Below are positions 1-9,096 of a stretch of DNA of 64,000 bases, one piece after another; position 1 is the first letter of the stretch, and each line of letters starts with the position of its first letter. Under the pieces are notes generated by a model. It did no database searches. It worked only from the letters and a program-made list of their open reading frames with translations, and was not told the origin of the DNA. The DNA is from Azospirillum oryzae (GTDB lineage Bacteria > Pseudomonadota > Alphaproteobacteria > Azospirillales > Azospirillaceae): contig NZ_FXAK01000007.1 in assembly GCF_900177515.1 (NCBI RefSeq), positions 2,340,501 to 2,404,500 of the forward strand, read 5' to 3'. The translations under genes were made by a program, and so were the position numbers.

Positions 1-1676
1 TGCGTGCCCTGCGCCGGCTGGGCGAGGCGGAGGTGGTCTGCCATCTGGACAAGCTGCCGTCCCTGCGCGACCTCGACGCCGAACTGCTGCACCTGTCCTG
101 GACGGTGACGCTGCTGGCCGACCCGCAGGTCGACCGCGCCCAGATCGACGACGTGTTCGAATTCGTCGCCGACGACTGCGACATCCGCATCAGCGCCGAA
201 GCCCCACCGCCCGCGGTCATCCCGCCGGTGGAACCCGCCTCCGTTCCTCAGCCAGCTCCCGTCTCGACCGCCGCCAACCTGCCGCAACCGGCCGCCCCTG
301 CGGCTCCGCCGACGACCCCGGCCGCCACCACCTCGGGCTCGGCGAAGCCCGGCGACGGCGCCAAGCGACCCAATGGCGGTGCCGGCGGCACCGGCGGCGA
401 CCATTCCGGGCCGACCACCCACACCATCCGCGTCGACCTCGACAAGATCGACCGGCTGGTCAACATGGTCGGCGAGATGGTCATCACCCAGGCGATGATC
501 GCGGAGCATCTGCGCGACCTGCCGCCGGGCCAGTTCCAGGAGCTGCTGGAAGGGCTGGAAGGTCTCGCCCAGCACACCCGCGAGTTGCGGGAGAGCGTGA
601 TGTCGATCCGCGCCCAGCCGGTCTCCAGCGTCTTCTCGCGCATGCCGCGGCTGGTGCGCGAATGCGCCGCCATGACCGGCAAGGAGGTGATGCTGGTCAC
701 CTCGGGCGAGACGACGGAGGTCGACAAGACGGTGGTGGAGAACCTCGTCGATCCGCTGACCCACATGATCCGCAACTCCATCGACCACGGGCTGGAAGGC
801 CCCGACGAGCGGGAGCGCATCGGCAAGCCGCGCGCCGGCACCGTGCATCTGTCGGCCGCCCACCGGTCCGGCCGCATCGTGATCGAGGTTACCGACGACG
901 GCCGCGGCATCAACCGCGCCAAGGTGCTGTCCAAGGCGATCGAGAAGGGGCTGGTCCAGCCGGGTGCCAGCCTGTCGGACGAGGAGATCGACAACCTGAT
1001 CTTCCTGCCCGGCTTCTCCACCGCCGATCAGGTGTCCAACCTGTCCGGCCGCGGCGTCGGCATGGACGTGGTGCGGCGGAACATCTCCAGCCTCGGCGGG
1101 CGCATCGGCGTCTATTCGACGCCGGGCGAGGGCTCGCGCTTCGTCCTGTCGCTGCCGCTGACGCTGGCGGTGCTGGACGGCATGGTGATCTCGGTGGGGG
1201 AGGAGCGTTTCGTCCTGCCGCTGACCAACATCGTGGAAAGCCTGCGGCCGAAGCCCGCCGACCTGCACGGGCTGGTCAACAAGTGCGACGTCATGATGGC
1301 GCGCGGCGAGTATGTGCGGCTGGTGCACCTGCACCGGCTGTTCGGCATCCCCAAGGCCATCGACGACGCCACCAAGGGTCTGGTCGTGCTGGTGGAGACG
1401 GAGGACGGTTCCCGCCTCGGCCTCGTGGTGGACGAGGTGCTGGGTCAGCAGCAGGTCGTCATCAAGAGCCTGGAGGCCAACTTCCGCCGGCTGGACGGCG
1501 TCGCCGCCGCGACCATCCTGGGCGACGGGCGGGTCGCCCTGATCCTGGACGTCGCCGGCCTGCGCGAAATGAGCCGCCACAACACTTCCGGCAGCGATGC
1601 CGGCAGCCCTTCCGCTTCCCCGTCCCTGCCCGCCCCGGCGGACAGGTCCGACCAGCGTCAACGCCAAACGGTTTGA
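1..1676 (+). CDS. cheA: Chemotaxis histidine kinase CheA, 3' part
   Basis: Partial gene: the reading frame (codons from base 3) is open to the left edge, so the phosphotransfer domain with the H-box lies outside the window. A Pro/Ala/Thr-rich linker (about 200-420) follows the last part of the N-terminal half. Then come the dimerisation helices (about 430-650), the ATPase domain with an N-box (MIRNSIDHG, near 765), a G1 box (DDGRGI, near 895) and a G2 box (GRGVGMD, near 1047), and a C-terminal CheW-like regulatory domain (about 1160-1560). CheA phosphorylates CheY and CheB at receptor arrays. A GTG at 33 is in frame but is an internal codon. It is the first visible gene of a che operon; cheW follows after 9 bp. 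Confidence 0.96.
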   Translation, partial: RALRRLGEAEVVCHLDKLPSLRDLDAELLHLSWTVTLLADPQVDRAQIDDVFEFVADDCDIRISAEAPPPAVIPPVEPASVPQPAPVSTAANLPQPAAPAAPPTTPAATTSGSAKPGDGAKRPNGGAGGTGGDHSGPTTHTIRVDLDKIDRLVNMVGEMVITQAMIAEHLRDLPPGQFQELLEGLEGLAQHTRELRESVMSIRAQPVSSVFSRMPRLVRECAAMTGKEVMLVTSGETTEVDKTVVENLVDPLTHMIRNSIDHGLEGPDERERIGKPRAGTVHLSAAHRSGRIVIEVTDDGRGINRAKVLSKAIEKGLVQPGASLSDEEIDNLIFLPGFSTADQVSNLSGRGVGMDVVRRNISSLGGRIGVYSTPGEGSRFVLSLPLTLAVLDGMVISVGEERFVLPLTNIVESLRPKPADLHGLVNKCDVMMARGEYVRLVHLHRLFGIPKAIDDATKGLVVLVETEDGSRLGLVVDEVLGQQQVVIKSLEANFRRLDGVAAATILGDGRVALILDVAGLREMSRHNTSGSDAGSPSASPSLPAPADRSDQRQRQTV

Positions 1677-1685
1677 GGCCCAGCG

Positions 1686-2231
1686 ATGAGCAGTTCCACC
1701 GCAATCGCCCCCGTCAGCTCCCGCGCCGACCTTTCGGCCGCAGGCTCCGCCGCCAACGGGACGGAGGAGCAATATGTGACCTTCACGGTCGGCAGCGAGG
1801 AGTATGGCGTCAACATCCTGGCCGTGCGCGAGATCCGCGGCTGGACGCCGGAAAGCCGCCTGCCGAACCTGCCCGACTATGTCCGCGGCGTCATCAACCT
1901 GCGCGGCATCATCATCCCGATCTTCGACCTGCGCGCCCGTTTCGGAGGCGGCCTGACCCAGGTGACGAAGCGCCATGTCGTGGTGGTGATGCAGGTGGGC
2001 GAGCGCACGCGCGGCATCCTGGTCGACGCCATCTCCGACATCCTGGCCATCGGCCATGACGCGATCAAGCCGCCGCCCGACGTCGACAGCGGGCTGATCG
2101 ACGCCGAATATCTCAGCGGCCTCTACACCGCCGAGAACCGCATGGTGACTCTGCTGAATGTGGGCAAGCTGTTCGCGGGCGAGCATGTCGACCAGGACGC
2201 CATGCCCCGCGCCGCCCTGGAAACGACCTGA
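1686..2231 (+). CDS. cheW: Chemotaxis coupling protein CheW
   Basis: 181 residues. A CheW SH3-like domain occupies about residues 28-170, beginning at YVTFTVGSEEYGVNI and including the conserved GVINLRGIIIPIFDLR stretch. It bridges CheA and chemoreceptors in the cytoplasmic array. The first 25 residues are a Ser/Ala-rich, probably disordered leader. It sits 9 bp downstream of cheA and 70 bp upstream of a receptor gene in the same operon. The ATG at 1686 is taken as the start because it directly follows cheA. Confidence 0.95.
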   Translation: MSSSTAIAPVSSRADLSAAGSAANGTEEQYVTFTVGSEEYGVNILAVREIRGWTPESRLPNLPDYVRGVINLRGIIIPIFDLRARFGGGLTQVTKRHVVVVMQVGERTRGILVDAISDILAIGHDAIKPPPDVDSGLIDAEYLSGLYTAENRMVTLLNVGKLFAGEHVDQDAMPRAALETT

Positions 2232-2301
2232 CCGCAGCAGGCTGTCGAGCCCACGGCAGGCAAGCCGCAACGAGAAGAAATAAGAAGAGGAAACGTCCCC
2301 G

Positions 2302-4866
2302 ATGGCCACCGACGGTACGATCGCCAAAGCCGGCACCTTCCTCAGCAACATGCGCATCGGCAAACGGCTGTGGCTGGCCTTCGGCCTGCTGCTGGTGTTG
2401 ATCGCCGCCCAGTCCGGCACCGGCATCTTCGGGCTGGACGGGCTGAACCGCCGCATCGACGGCATCATCGCGTCGGGCGACCTCGCCGTCTTCGCCAAGG
2501 ACCTGGAAAGCCGCCTGGCCGCCGAACGGCTGCAGACCCGCGAATACATCAACATCGGCTCGACCGAGGCGCTGGACCGGCTGCGCGTCCTGCGCGGCGA
2601 GTTCGACCAGGCGATGGCGGCCCGGCAGGCCAAGGTGAAGGCCTCGCCCCAGGCCGCCGCCTTTGCCGAACTGGGCAGTCTGCACACCGCCTACCATGAG
2701 CGGTTCGAGACGGTGCGCGCCGTGCGCGAACGGGCCGACCGCCTGCTGCACGAGCGCATGGACCCGCTGGGCGCCCAGGTGACCAAGCGGCTGGAGGACA
2801 TGGTGTCCGCCACCGAGGCGTCCGGCGACAAGGACTTCGCCTTCGGCGCACAGGAGGTGGAGAACCGTTGGCTGATGACCCGTTTCCAGGCCAACCGCGC
2901 CATCGGCCTGCGCGACGCCGCTGCCGCGGCGCAGGTCGAGGCGGTGGGCGAGGCGATGAGCGACAGCATCGCCCGGCTGTCGTCCGTGGTCCGCAGCAAT
3001 GGCGGCCTGCCGGCGGCCCTGCGCGAGATCGACGCCCGCGCCGCCGATTACCGTGCCGCCTTCCGCGACGCGATGGCCGCCAATGACGAAGCGAAGCGGC
3101 TGACCGACGACCTCGCCGCCGCCGCGACGGCGATCAACCGGGCCATCGACGGCATCGTCGCCTCCATCGCCGCCAGCGCCAGGGCGACCGAGGAGGAGGC
3201 CGGGAGCGAGGCCGCCTTCACCATCCGCCTGACGCTGGGTCTGGGGCTGCTGTCGCTGGTGATCGGCATCGTCGCCGCCAACCGCATCGCCGCCTCGATC
3301 ATCGGGCCGGTCACCGGCATCCGCCGGGTGATGTCCGACCTGACCGAAGGCAAGCTGTCGGTCAGCGTCCCCCACACCGGCCAGAAGGACGAGCTGGGCG
3401 ACATGGCCCGCGCCGTCGCCGCCTTCAAGGACGAGGCGGTGGAGGCCCTGCGCTCCCGCATCGCGCTGGAACGGGTGTCGGCCAACATCATGATGGCGGA
3501 CGTCGACGGCCGCATCCTCTACGCCAACGATTCGATCATGGCCATGTTCCGCCATGCCGAGGCGGACCTGCGCGTCTCGCTGCCCGGCTTCGACGCGAAC
3601 ACGCTGGTCGGCCGCAACTTCGACGTCTTCCACCGCGACCCCGGCCACCAGCGCCGCCTGCTGGCCGACCTGACCCAGACCCACCGCGGCTGGGCCAAGA
3701 CCGGCGGCCGCACCTTCCAGGTCATCGCCAACCCGGTGGTCAGCCGCCAGGGCGAGCGGCTGGGCACCGTCATCGAGTGGCGCGACCTGACCGAGGAGCT
3801 GGCGATCGAGGCGGAGATCGGCGCGATGGTGGAGAATGCCGTGCGCGGCGACTTCACCCACCGCATCGCGCTGGACGGCAAGACCGGCTTCTTCCGGCTG
3901 GTCAGCGAGGGCATCAACCGGCTGTCCGAGAACATCGCCGCCGTCACCGAGGAACTCGCCTCGGTGCTGGAGGCGCTGTCGCAGGGCGACCTGACCCGCC
4001 GCATCGACAAGCAGTATCAAGGCGTGTTCCAGCGGCTGAAGGACGATTTCAACGGCACGGTTTCCCATCTGTCGGAGATCGTCCAGCGCATCGACCAGGC
4101 CGCCGGCTCCATCGCCGTCGCCAGCCGCGAGGTAGCGGAAGGCAGCCTGGACCTGTCGGAACGGACCGAGCAGCAGGCGTCCTCGCTGGAGGAGACCGCG
4201 GCCAGCATGGAACAGCTCGCCGCCACCGTTCGCTCCAACGCCGACAATGCCCAGCAGGTCAACAGCTATGCCACCGAGGCGCGCAGCGCGGCCTCGCGCG
4301 GCGGCGAGGTGGCGACCAGCGCGGTCGAGGCGATGCGCCGGATCGAGCAGTCGTCGCAGAAGATTTCCGACATCATCGGGGTGATCGACGAGATCGCCTT
4401 CCAGACCAACCTGCTGGCGCTGAACGCGGCGGTGGAGGCGGCGCGGGCCGGCGACGCCGGGCGCGGCTTCGCCGTGGTGGCGCAGGAGGTGCGGCAGCTC
4501 GCCCAGCGCTCCGCCCAGGCCTCGAAGGAGATCAAGGCGCTGATCATGGACAGCGGCGGGCAGGTGCGCGACGGCGTCGACCTCGTGCGCTCCGCCGGCA
4601 GCTCGCTGACCGAAATCGTGTCGGGCATCGGCCGCGTCGCCGATCTGGTGTCGGAGATCGCGCGGGCGACCGCCGAGCAGGCGTCCGGCCTGGACGAGGT
4701 CAACATCGCCATCGCCCAGATGGACGAGATGACCCAGAAGAACGCCGCCCTGGTGGAGGAAAGCACCGCCGCCGCCCGCTCGCTGGAGGAGCAGGCCGAC
4801 CAGCTGCGCCGCCAGATGACCTTCTTCACCCTGGACCGCCAGTCCGCTTCTCGCAGATCCGCCTGA
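2302..4866 (+). CDS. Methyl-accepting chemotaxis protein with HAMP-PAS-HAMP cytoplasmic region
   Basis: 854 residues. TM1 lies at about 18-38. A long all-helical periplasmic part of about 270 residues fits a helical bimodular (HBM) sensor by length and predicted helicity. TM2 is at about 308-328, followed by HAMP and then a PAS domain at about 390-505 (ANIMMADVDGRILYANDSI). A second HAMP-like segment and the MCP signalling domain run from about 560 to the end, with the hairpin tip IAFQTNLLALNAAVEAARAG. It detects a ligand and possibly, through PAS, a redox or energy cue, and controls CheA. The start is preceded by AGAAGAGGAAACG. The ligand cannot be read from the sequence. It lies between cheW and cheR, so it is the dedicated receptor of this operon. 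Confidence 0.94.
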   Translation: MATDGTIAKAGTFLSNMRIGKRLWLAFGLLLVLIAAQSGTGIFGLDGLNRRIDGIIASGDLAVFAKDLESRLAAERLQTREYINIGSTEALDRLRVLRGEFDQAMAARQAKVKASPQAAAFAELGSLHTAYHERFETVRAVRERADRLLHERMDPLGAQVTKRLEDMVSATEASGDKDFAFGAQEVENRWLMTRFQANRAIGLRDAAAAAQVEAVGEAMSDSIARLSSVVRSNGGLPAALREIDARAADYRAAFRDAMAANDEAKRLTDDLAAAATAINRAIDGIVASIAASARATEEEAGSEAAFTIRLTLGLGLLSLVIGIVAANRIAASIIGPVTGIRRVMSDLTEGKLSVSVPHTGQKDELGDMARAVAAFKDEAVEALRSRIALERVSANIMMADVDGRILYANDSIMAMFRHAEADLRVSLPGFDANTLVGRNFDVFHRDPGHQRRLLADLTQTHRGWAKTGGRTFQVIANPVVSRQGERLGTVIEWRDLTEELAIEAEIGAMVENAVRGDFTHRIALDGKTGFFRLVSEGINRLSENIAAVTEELASVLEALSQGDLTRRIDKQYQGVFQRLKDDFNGTVSHLSEIVQRIDQAAGSIAVASREVAEGSLDLSERTEQQASSLEETAASMEQLAATVRSNADNAQQVNSYATEARSAASRGGEVATSAVEAMRRIEQSSQKISDIIGVIDEIAFQTNLLALNAAVEAARAGDAGRGFAVVAQEVRQLAQRSAQASKEIKALIMDSGGQVRDGVDLVRSAGSSLTEIVSGIGRVADLVSEIARATAEQASGLDEVNIAIAQMDEMTQKNAALVEESTAAARSLEEQADQLRRQMTFFTLDRQSASRRSA

Positions 4867-4885
4867 GGACGCCACCGGTGCCGCG

Positions 4886-5809
4886 ATGACCGACCGCTCG
4901 CCCGCCTTATCGACCGAACCCGCGACGCTGCGGCGCTCCCCCGCCGCCCCCCCGGCCGCGGTGTTCGGCGGCGCGCGCGAGTTCCATTTCGAGCGGCACC
5001 ATTTCGACCTGATCGCCGGGCTGCTCTACCAGCTGGCCGGCATCGCGCTGGCGCCGCACAAGGCGGAGATGGTTTATGCCCGGCTGGCGCGGCGCCTGCG
5101 CGAGTTGCGGCTGCCCGATTTCGACGCCTATTGCGCCCTGCTCCAGAGCGACGGGGTGGCGGACGAGATCGGCTTCCTGGTCAATGCACTGACCACCAAC
5201 CTGACCAGCTTCTACCGCGAATCGCACCATTTCGATTTCCTGGCCTCCACCGTCCTGCCGGAGGTGCGGGACTTGAACGCCCACCGGTCGAAGCCGCGCC
5301 TGCGGCTGTGGTCGGCCGGCTGTTCGTCGGGGCCGGAGCCCTACACCATGGCGATGGTGCTGGTCTCGACCATGGGCGCCGATCTGCGCCGCTGGGACGC
5401 CCGCATCCTCGCCACCGACATCGACACCCACATGGTGGACACCGCCCGGCGCGGCATCTACCCGCTGTCGGGCGCAACCGGCATCCCGCCACAGGTCCGC
5501 CAGCGCTTCACCCAGGACGTGCGGCTTGACGGCGAGCCGGCGGTGGCGATGGGCGAGGAGCTGAAACGCCTCGTCACCGTCAAGCCGCTGAACCTGCTGG
5601 AACATTGGCCGATGTCCGGCCCGTTCGACGCGATCTTTTGCCGCAACGTTCTGATCTATTTCGACCGCCGCGGCCGGATGCAGGTGATAGAAAACTTCGC
5701 CCGGATGCTCCGCCCCGGCGGGTATCTGTTCCTCGGCCACTCGGAGAGCCTGTATGGCGTGTCGAACCTGTTCCGCCAGGCCGGTCCGACGATCTACCGG
5801 AGGGACTGA
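4886..5809 (+). CDS. cheR: Chemoreceptor glutamate methyltransferase CheR
   Basis: 307 residues. The N-terminal CheR helical domain (about 32-105) precedes the SAM-dependent methyltransferase domain. Visible motifs are LRLWSAGCSSGPEPY (SAM loop), ILATDID and FDAIFCRNVLIYFD. It methylates receptor glutamates during adaptation. Twenty bases separate it from the receptor gene and three bases from cheD, indicating co-transcription and probably translational coupling. No TPR or pentapeptide-binding extension is visible, and the receptor upstream does not end in an NWETF-type peptide. Confidence 0.95.
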   Translation: MTDRSPALSTEPATLRRSPAAPPAAVFGGAREFHFERHHFDLIAGLLYQLAGIALAPHKAEMVYARLARRLRELRLPDFDAYCALLQSDGVADEIGFLVNALTTNLTSFYRESHHFDFLASTVLPEVRDLNAHRSKPRLRLWSAGCSSGPEPYTMAMVLVSTMGADLRRWDARILATDIDTHMVDTARRGIYPLSGATGIPPQVRQRFTQDVRLDGEPAVAMGEELKRLVTVKPLNLLEHWPMSGPFDAIFCRNVLIYFDRRGRMQVIENFARMLRPGGYLFLGHSESLYGVSNLFRQAGPTIYRRD

Positions 5810-5812
5810 GCG

Positions 5813-6475
5813 ATGAATGCCGCCCCCCTCCCCCGACATGACTCCACACATGCCGTATCCCCCCGCCGTCTGGGCAGCGGGCGCTACTTCAATCAGGAAT
5901 TCAAGGTCGACACCGTCAAGATCGCGCTGGGGCAGCAGGCGGTCAGCGACCGGCCCGACCTGATGATCGCGACGACGCTGGGGTCCTGTGTGGCGGCCTG
6001 CATCCACGACCCGGTGCGCGGCATCGGCGGCATGAACCATTTCATGCTGCCCGACCTGCCGGCGAGCGAACTGGAGGGGGCCGGCGTCGCCGCGCGCTAC
6101 GGCTCGGTGGCGATGGAGCGGCTGATCAACGCGCTGCTGGCGGCGGGTGCGGAGCGCCGGCGCCTGCAGGTCAAGCTGTTCGGCGGCGGCCGGGTCATCG
6201 AGTCGAGCTATGACATCGGCGGGCTGAACAGCCGGTTCGCGCTCGATTACGTGCGAGCGGAGGGGCTGACGCTGGCCGGCCAGGATCTGGGCGGCGGCTC
6301 CGCCCGGCGGCTGCATTACTTCCCCCACAGCGGCCGGGCGCTGCGGCGCCTGCTGCGGCCGGAGGCGGCGGCCGACACCATGGCCCGCGAACGGCGCTTC
6401 ATCACCCACCTGAGCCGGACCCCCGAGGAAGGCGAGGTCGAACTGTTCGCGCCCGCCGATCCGGGAGGGAGCTGA
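5813..6475 (+). CDS. cheD: Chemoreceptor glutamine deamidase CheD
   Basis: 220 residues. The conserved catalytic signature TTLGSCVAACIHDP supplies the cysteine, and GGMNHFMLPD supplies the histidine region; VKLFGGGRVI is also typical. CheD deamidates glutamines in receptors to make methylation sites. It starts 3 bp after cheR and ends 3 bp before cheB. The C-terminal tail of about 40 residues is longer than in minimal CheD proteins. Confidence 0.94.
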   Translation: MNAAPLPRHDSTHAVSPRRLGSGRYFNQEFKVDTVKIALGQQAVSDRPDLMIATTLGSCVAACIHDPVRGIGGMNHFMLPDLPASELEGAGVAARYGSVAMERLINALLAAGAERRRLQVKLFGGGRVIESSYDIGGLNSRFALDYVRAEGLTLAGQDLGGGSARRLHYFPHSGRALRRLLRPEAAADTMARERRFITHLSRTPEEGEVELFAPADPGGS

Positions 6476-6478
6476 CCG

Positions 6479-7540
6479 ATGCCCAGACCGATCCGTGTCG
6501 TCATCGTCGACGACAGCGCCCTGATGCGCGAAATGCTGAAGGACATCCTGAGCCGGGAGGCGGGGATGGAGGTGGCCGGCGTCGCCCGCGACCCCTTCGA
6601 GGCGCGCGAGGTCATCAAGGCTACCAACCCCGACGTCATCACCCTGGACGTCGAAATGCCGAAGATGGACGGCCTGTCCTTCCTGGAGAAGATCATGACC
6701 CTGCGGCCGACGCCGGTCATCATGGTCTCCTCCCTGACCCGCGAGGGCTCCGACGCCGCCATCCGCGCGCTGGAGCTGGGGGCGGTGGACTGCGTCGCCA
6801 AGCCCGGCGGCTCCGACGGGCACGGGTTCGAGGCGACGGCGATGGAGCTGGTCTCCAAGATCCGCGTCGCCGCCACCGCACGCCTGACCATGCGCCGCCC
6901 GGCCGCCGCGCACGGCGTCCTGCCGACGCCGCGCCGCGCCGGTTCGGGCAAGCGGCTGATCGCCATCGGCGCCTCGACCGGCGGGGTGGAGCGCATCCGC
7001 GACGTGCTGGCCGCCATGCCGGCGGATTGCCCGCCCATCGTCATCACACAGCATATGGGGCCGAGCTACGTGCCCAGCTTCGCGGCCCGGCTCGACCGGC
7101 TGTCGGCGCCGACCGTCCGGGTGGCCGCCCATGGCGACCGGCCGGCCCAGGGCCTGGTGCTGATCGCCCCCGGCGACCGCCATCTCGCCGTCGTCCGCGA
7201 CACCGCCGGCTTCATCTGCCACATCCAGGACACCCCGGCGGTCAGCGGCCACCGGCCGTCGGTCGACGTGCTGTTCGCCTCCGTCGCCAAGGCGGCCGGC
7301 GGCAATGCGGTCGGCGTCATCCTGTCCGGCATGGGCCGCGACGGCGCCATCGGCATGAAGGCGATGCATGAGGCCGGCGCCTTCACCATCGGCGAGCAGG
7401 AATCGAGCTGCGTCGTCTATGGCATGCCGCGGGCCGCCAGGGAGGCCGGCGCCGTGGCGGTCGAACTGCCGCTGGTCCAAATCCCCGCCGAAATGCTGCG
7501 CGCCTTCGACGCCGTCGGCGAGCGCCCCCGCACCGCCTGA
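6479..7540 (+). CDS. cheB: Chemoreceptor methylesterase/response regulator CheB
   Basis: 353 residues. An N-terminal receiver (VDDSALMREML, phospho-acceptor Asp in ITLDVEMPKMDG) is joined by a linker to the methylesterase domain. Catalytic elements are visible: Ser in GASTGGVERI, His in ITQHMGPSYV and Asp in SGMGRDGAIGMKAM. Phosphorylation by CheA activates demethylation of receptors. It is the last canonical che gene here; a receptor-like gene follows after 56 bp. No separate cheY is present in the visible part of the operon. Confidence 0.96.
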   Translation: MPRPIRVVIVDDSALMREMLKDILSREAGMEVAGVARDPFEAREVIKATNPDVITLDVEMPKMDGLSFLEKIMTLRPTPVIMVSSLTREGSDAAIRALELGAVDCVAKPGGSDGHGFEATAMELVSKIRVAATARLTMRRPAAAHGVLPTPRRAGSGKRLIAIGASTGGVERIRDVLAAMPADCPPIVITQHMGPSYVPSFAARLDRLSAPTVRVAAHGDRPAQGLVLIAPGDRHLAVVRDTAGFICHIQDTPAVSGHRPSVDVLFASVAKAAGGNAVGVILSGMGRDGAIGMKAMHEAGAFTIGEQESSCVVYGMPRAAREAGAVAVELPLVQIPAEMLRAFDAVGERPRTA

Positions 7541-7596
7541 TTCCACCGGGCATCCGGGCAGAGTTTCCCCGGGCAGAGTTTCCAAGGAGCACCAGT

Positions 7597-8733
7597 ATGT
7601 TTACCCCCGCTTCCACCGATGCCGTGCCCGCGACGCCGGATAATTTCCGGGACGACTCCCAGGGCGGAAACGCCAAGGTCGCGGTCACCGCGGAGCTTCT
7701 GTCGACATGGCTCGGCTTCGCCGATGTGCAGCGCCGTACCCTGGACGTCGTGCAGGGCGAGCTGACGCGCACCTCGAATCATGTGGAGGCTTCCACCCTC
7801 GACCTGTCGGACCGCTTCCGCGAGCTGGCCCAGAAGGCGCTGGAACAGTCGGAGCGGGTGGCGCAGATCGTCGCCATGGCCGGCTCGGTCGACATCGACG
7901 GCGAACGTGTGCCGCTCGACACGCTGGTCGTCGGCATGCAGGACATCATCACCGACATGGTGACCAACATCGTCACCCTGTCGCGCCACGCCATGAGCAT
8001 GGTCTATCTGCTGGACGACGTGCAGAAGGACGTGGCCGAGCTGGAGAAGTCGATCGGCGACATCGACGGCATCAACCGCCAGACCAACTTCCTGGCGCTG
8101 AACGCCACCATCGAGGCCAGCCGCGCCGGGGAGGCCGGGCGCACCTTCGCCGTGGTGGCGCAGGAGGTGCGGCACCTCTCCCGCTCCACCGGCGAACTGG
8201 CCGAGCGCATGCGCAGCAAGGTCACCGCCGTGGTGAAGGGCGTCCGCAACGGCCACGACATCCTGCGCCAGATCGCCAACACCGACATGTCGCCGCAGAT
8301 GCTGGCGAAGGAGCGCGTCGACAAGACGATGGACAGCCTGGTGGCGCAGACCACCCATTTCCAATCGGTGCTGGAAACGGCCGCGTCGGTGTCGTCCGAC
8401 ATGTCCGCCACCATCGCCCATGTCATCACCGGCATGCAGTTCCAGGACCTGACCAAGCAGCGGATCGAGGCGATCAACGACAGTCTCGCCATCATGGGCG
8501 CCGGGCTGGGAGAGCTGGAAACCCGGATCCGCGCCCAGGTGCCCGCCGGCATCGGCGCGCGCGAGCCGCAGGAATGGCTGAACCAGCTGATGGGCCGCTT
8601 CACGCTCAGCGAGATGCGCGAGCGCTTCGTCCGCAAACTGCTGCTGGAAGGCACCGCGCTGGACGAAAACGGCGTGCTCGACCTCAATGCCGCAGGGGGA
8701 AGCGGCTCAGGCGGTGATATTGAACTCTTCTAG
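7597..8733 (+). CDS. Soluble receptor-like protein with MCP hairpin and CheZ-like D-x-x-x-Q motif
   Basis: 378 residues with no membrane segment. The only MCP similarity is a helical hairpin at about 155-205 (INRQTNFLALNATIEASRAGEAGRTFAVVAQEV), shorter than a full signalling domain. Near the C-terminus the sequence GMQFQDLTKQRIEAIND resembles the CheZ active-site helix, with D284 and Q288 spaced as in phospho-CheY phosphatases. The protein ends in a Gly/Ser linker and the acidic tail GDIELF. I infer a cytoplasmic array-associated phosphatase or adaptor acting on a receiver. It lies 56 bp after cheB and 52 bp before the STAS gene, with AAGGAGCACCAGT upstream of its ATG. A simple soluble chemoreceptor is the alternative. 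Confidence 0.8.
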   Translation: MFTPASTDAVPATPDNFRDDSQGGNAKVAVTAELLSTWLGFADVQRRTLDVVQGELTRTSNHVEASTLDLSDRFRELAQKALEQSERVAQIVAMAGSVDIDGERVPLDTLVVGMQDIITDMVTNIVTLSRHAMSMVYLLDDVQKDVAELEKSIGDIDGINRQTNFLALNATIEASRAGEAGRTFAVVAQEVRHLSRSTGELAERMRSKVTAVVKGVRNGHDILRQIANTDMSPQMLAKERVDKTMDSLVAQTTHFQSVLETAASVSSDMSATIAHVITGMQFQDLTKQRIEAINDSLAIMGAGLGELETRIRAQVPAGIGAREPQEWLNQLMGRFTLSEMRERFVRKLLLEGTALDENGVLDLNAAGGSGSGGDIELF

Positions 8734-8785
8734 CGCGGTGCGCCCGCCGCCTGTACAGTGAACCACTTTCCGGAAAGACGGGCCC

Positions 8786-9091
8786 ATGGATTACGGCATA
8801 GAAGTGCGCGACCAGGAGGCAGTCGTCCGCCTGCGCGGTCGCCTGACCTTCAACGACCATGCAAAGTTGCGGACCCTGATCGGCGAGATGGGGCAGAACA
8901 AGCTCAAGCGTCAGGTGCTCGACCTGTCGTCGCTGGAGTTCGTCGATTCGGCCGGCATCGGCATGCTGCTGATCGCGCGGGAGGAGATGGACCGCGCCGC
9001 CAAGCAATTCGTTCTGCGGGGCGCCGCCGGTCAGGTGAAGCGGGTGCTGACCGTGGCGCAGATCGCCAAGATCGTTCCGATGGAGGACTGA
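8786..9091 (+). CDS. STAS-domain anti-sigma factor antagonist-like protein
   Basis: 101 residues, a single STAS domain of the SpoIIAA/RsbV type. The conserved phosphorylation loop reads FVDSAGIGML, with D54 and candidate phospho-serine S55. In the family, a cognate HATPase kinase phosphorylates this serine and a PP2C phosphatase removes the phosphate, switching the partner bound by the STAS protein. All three classes are adjacent here. The GTG start of the kinase lies 5 bp after this stop. It could control a sigma factor, a diguanylate cyclase or flagellar output; no target gene is visible. Confidence 0.92.
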   Translation: MDYGIEVRDQEAVVRLRGRLTFNDHAKLRTLIGEMGQNKLKRQVLDLSSLEFVDSAGIGMLLIAREEMDRAAKQFVLRGAAGQVKRVLTVAQIAKIVPMED

Positions 9092-9096
9092 TCCCG

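Noticed and set aside
2113..4875. 920-codon open frame antisense to the chemoreceptor; similar long antisense frames at 4907-7585, 19457-20248 and 44966-48787
   Set aside because: They mirror strongly supported genes on the other strand, have Gly/Ala/Arg/Asp-rich compositions without motifs, and are expected in a genome with a GC-rich third codon position.
8758..9096. N-terminal extension of the RsbW-type kinase frame through the STAS gene
   Set aside because: It overlaps a well-supported STAS gene in another frame, and a GTG with a good GGAGG site follows the STAS stop at 9097.
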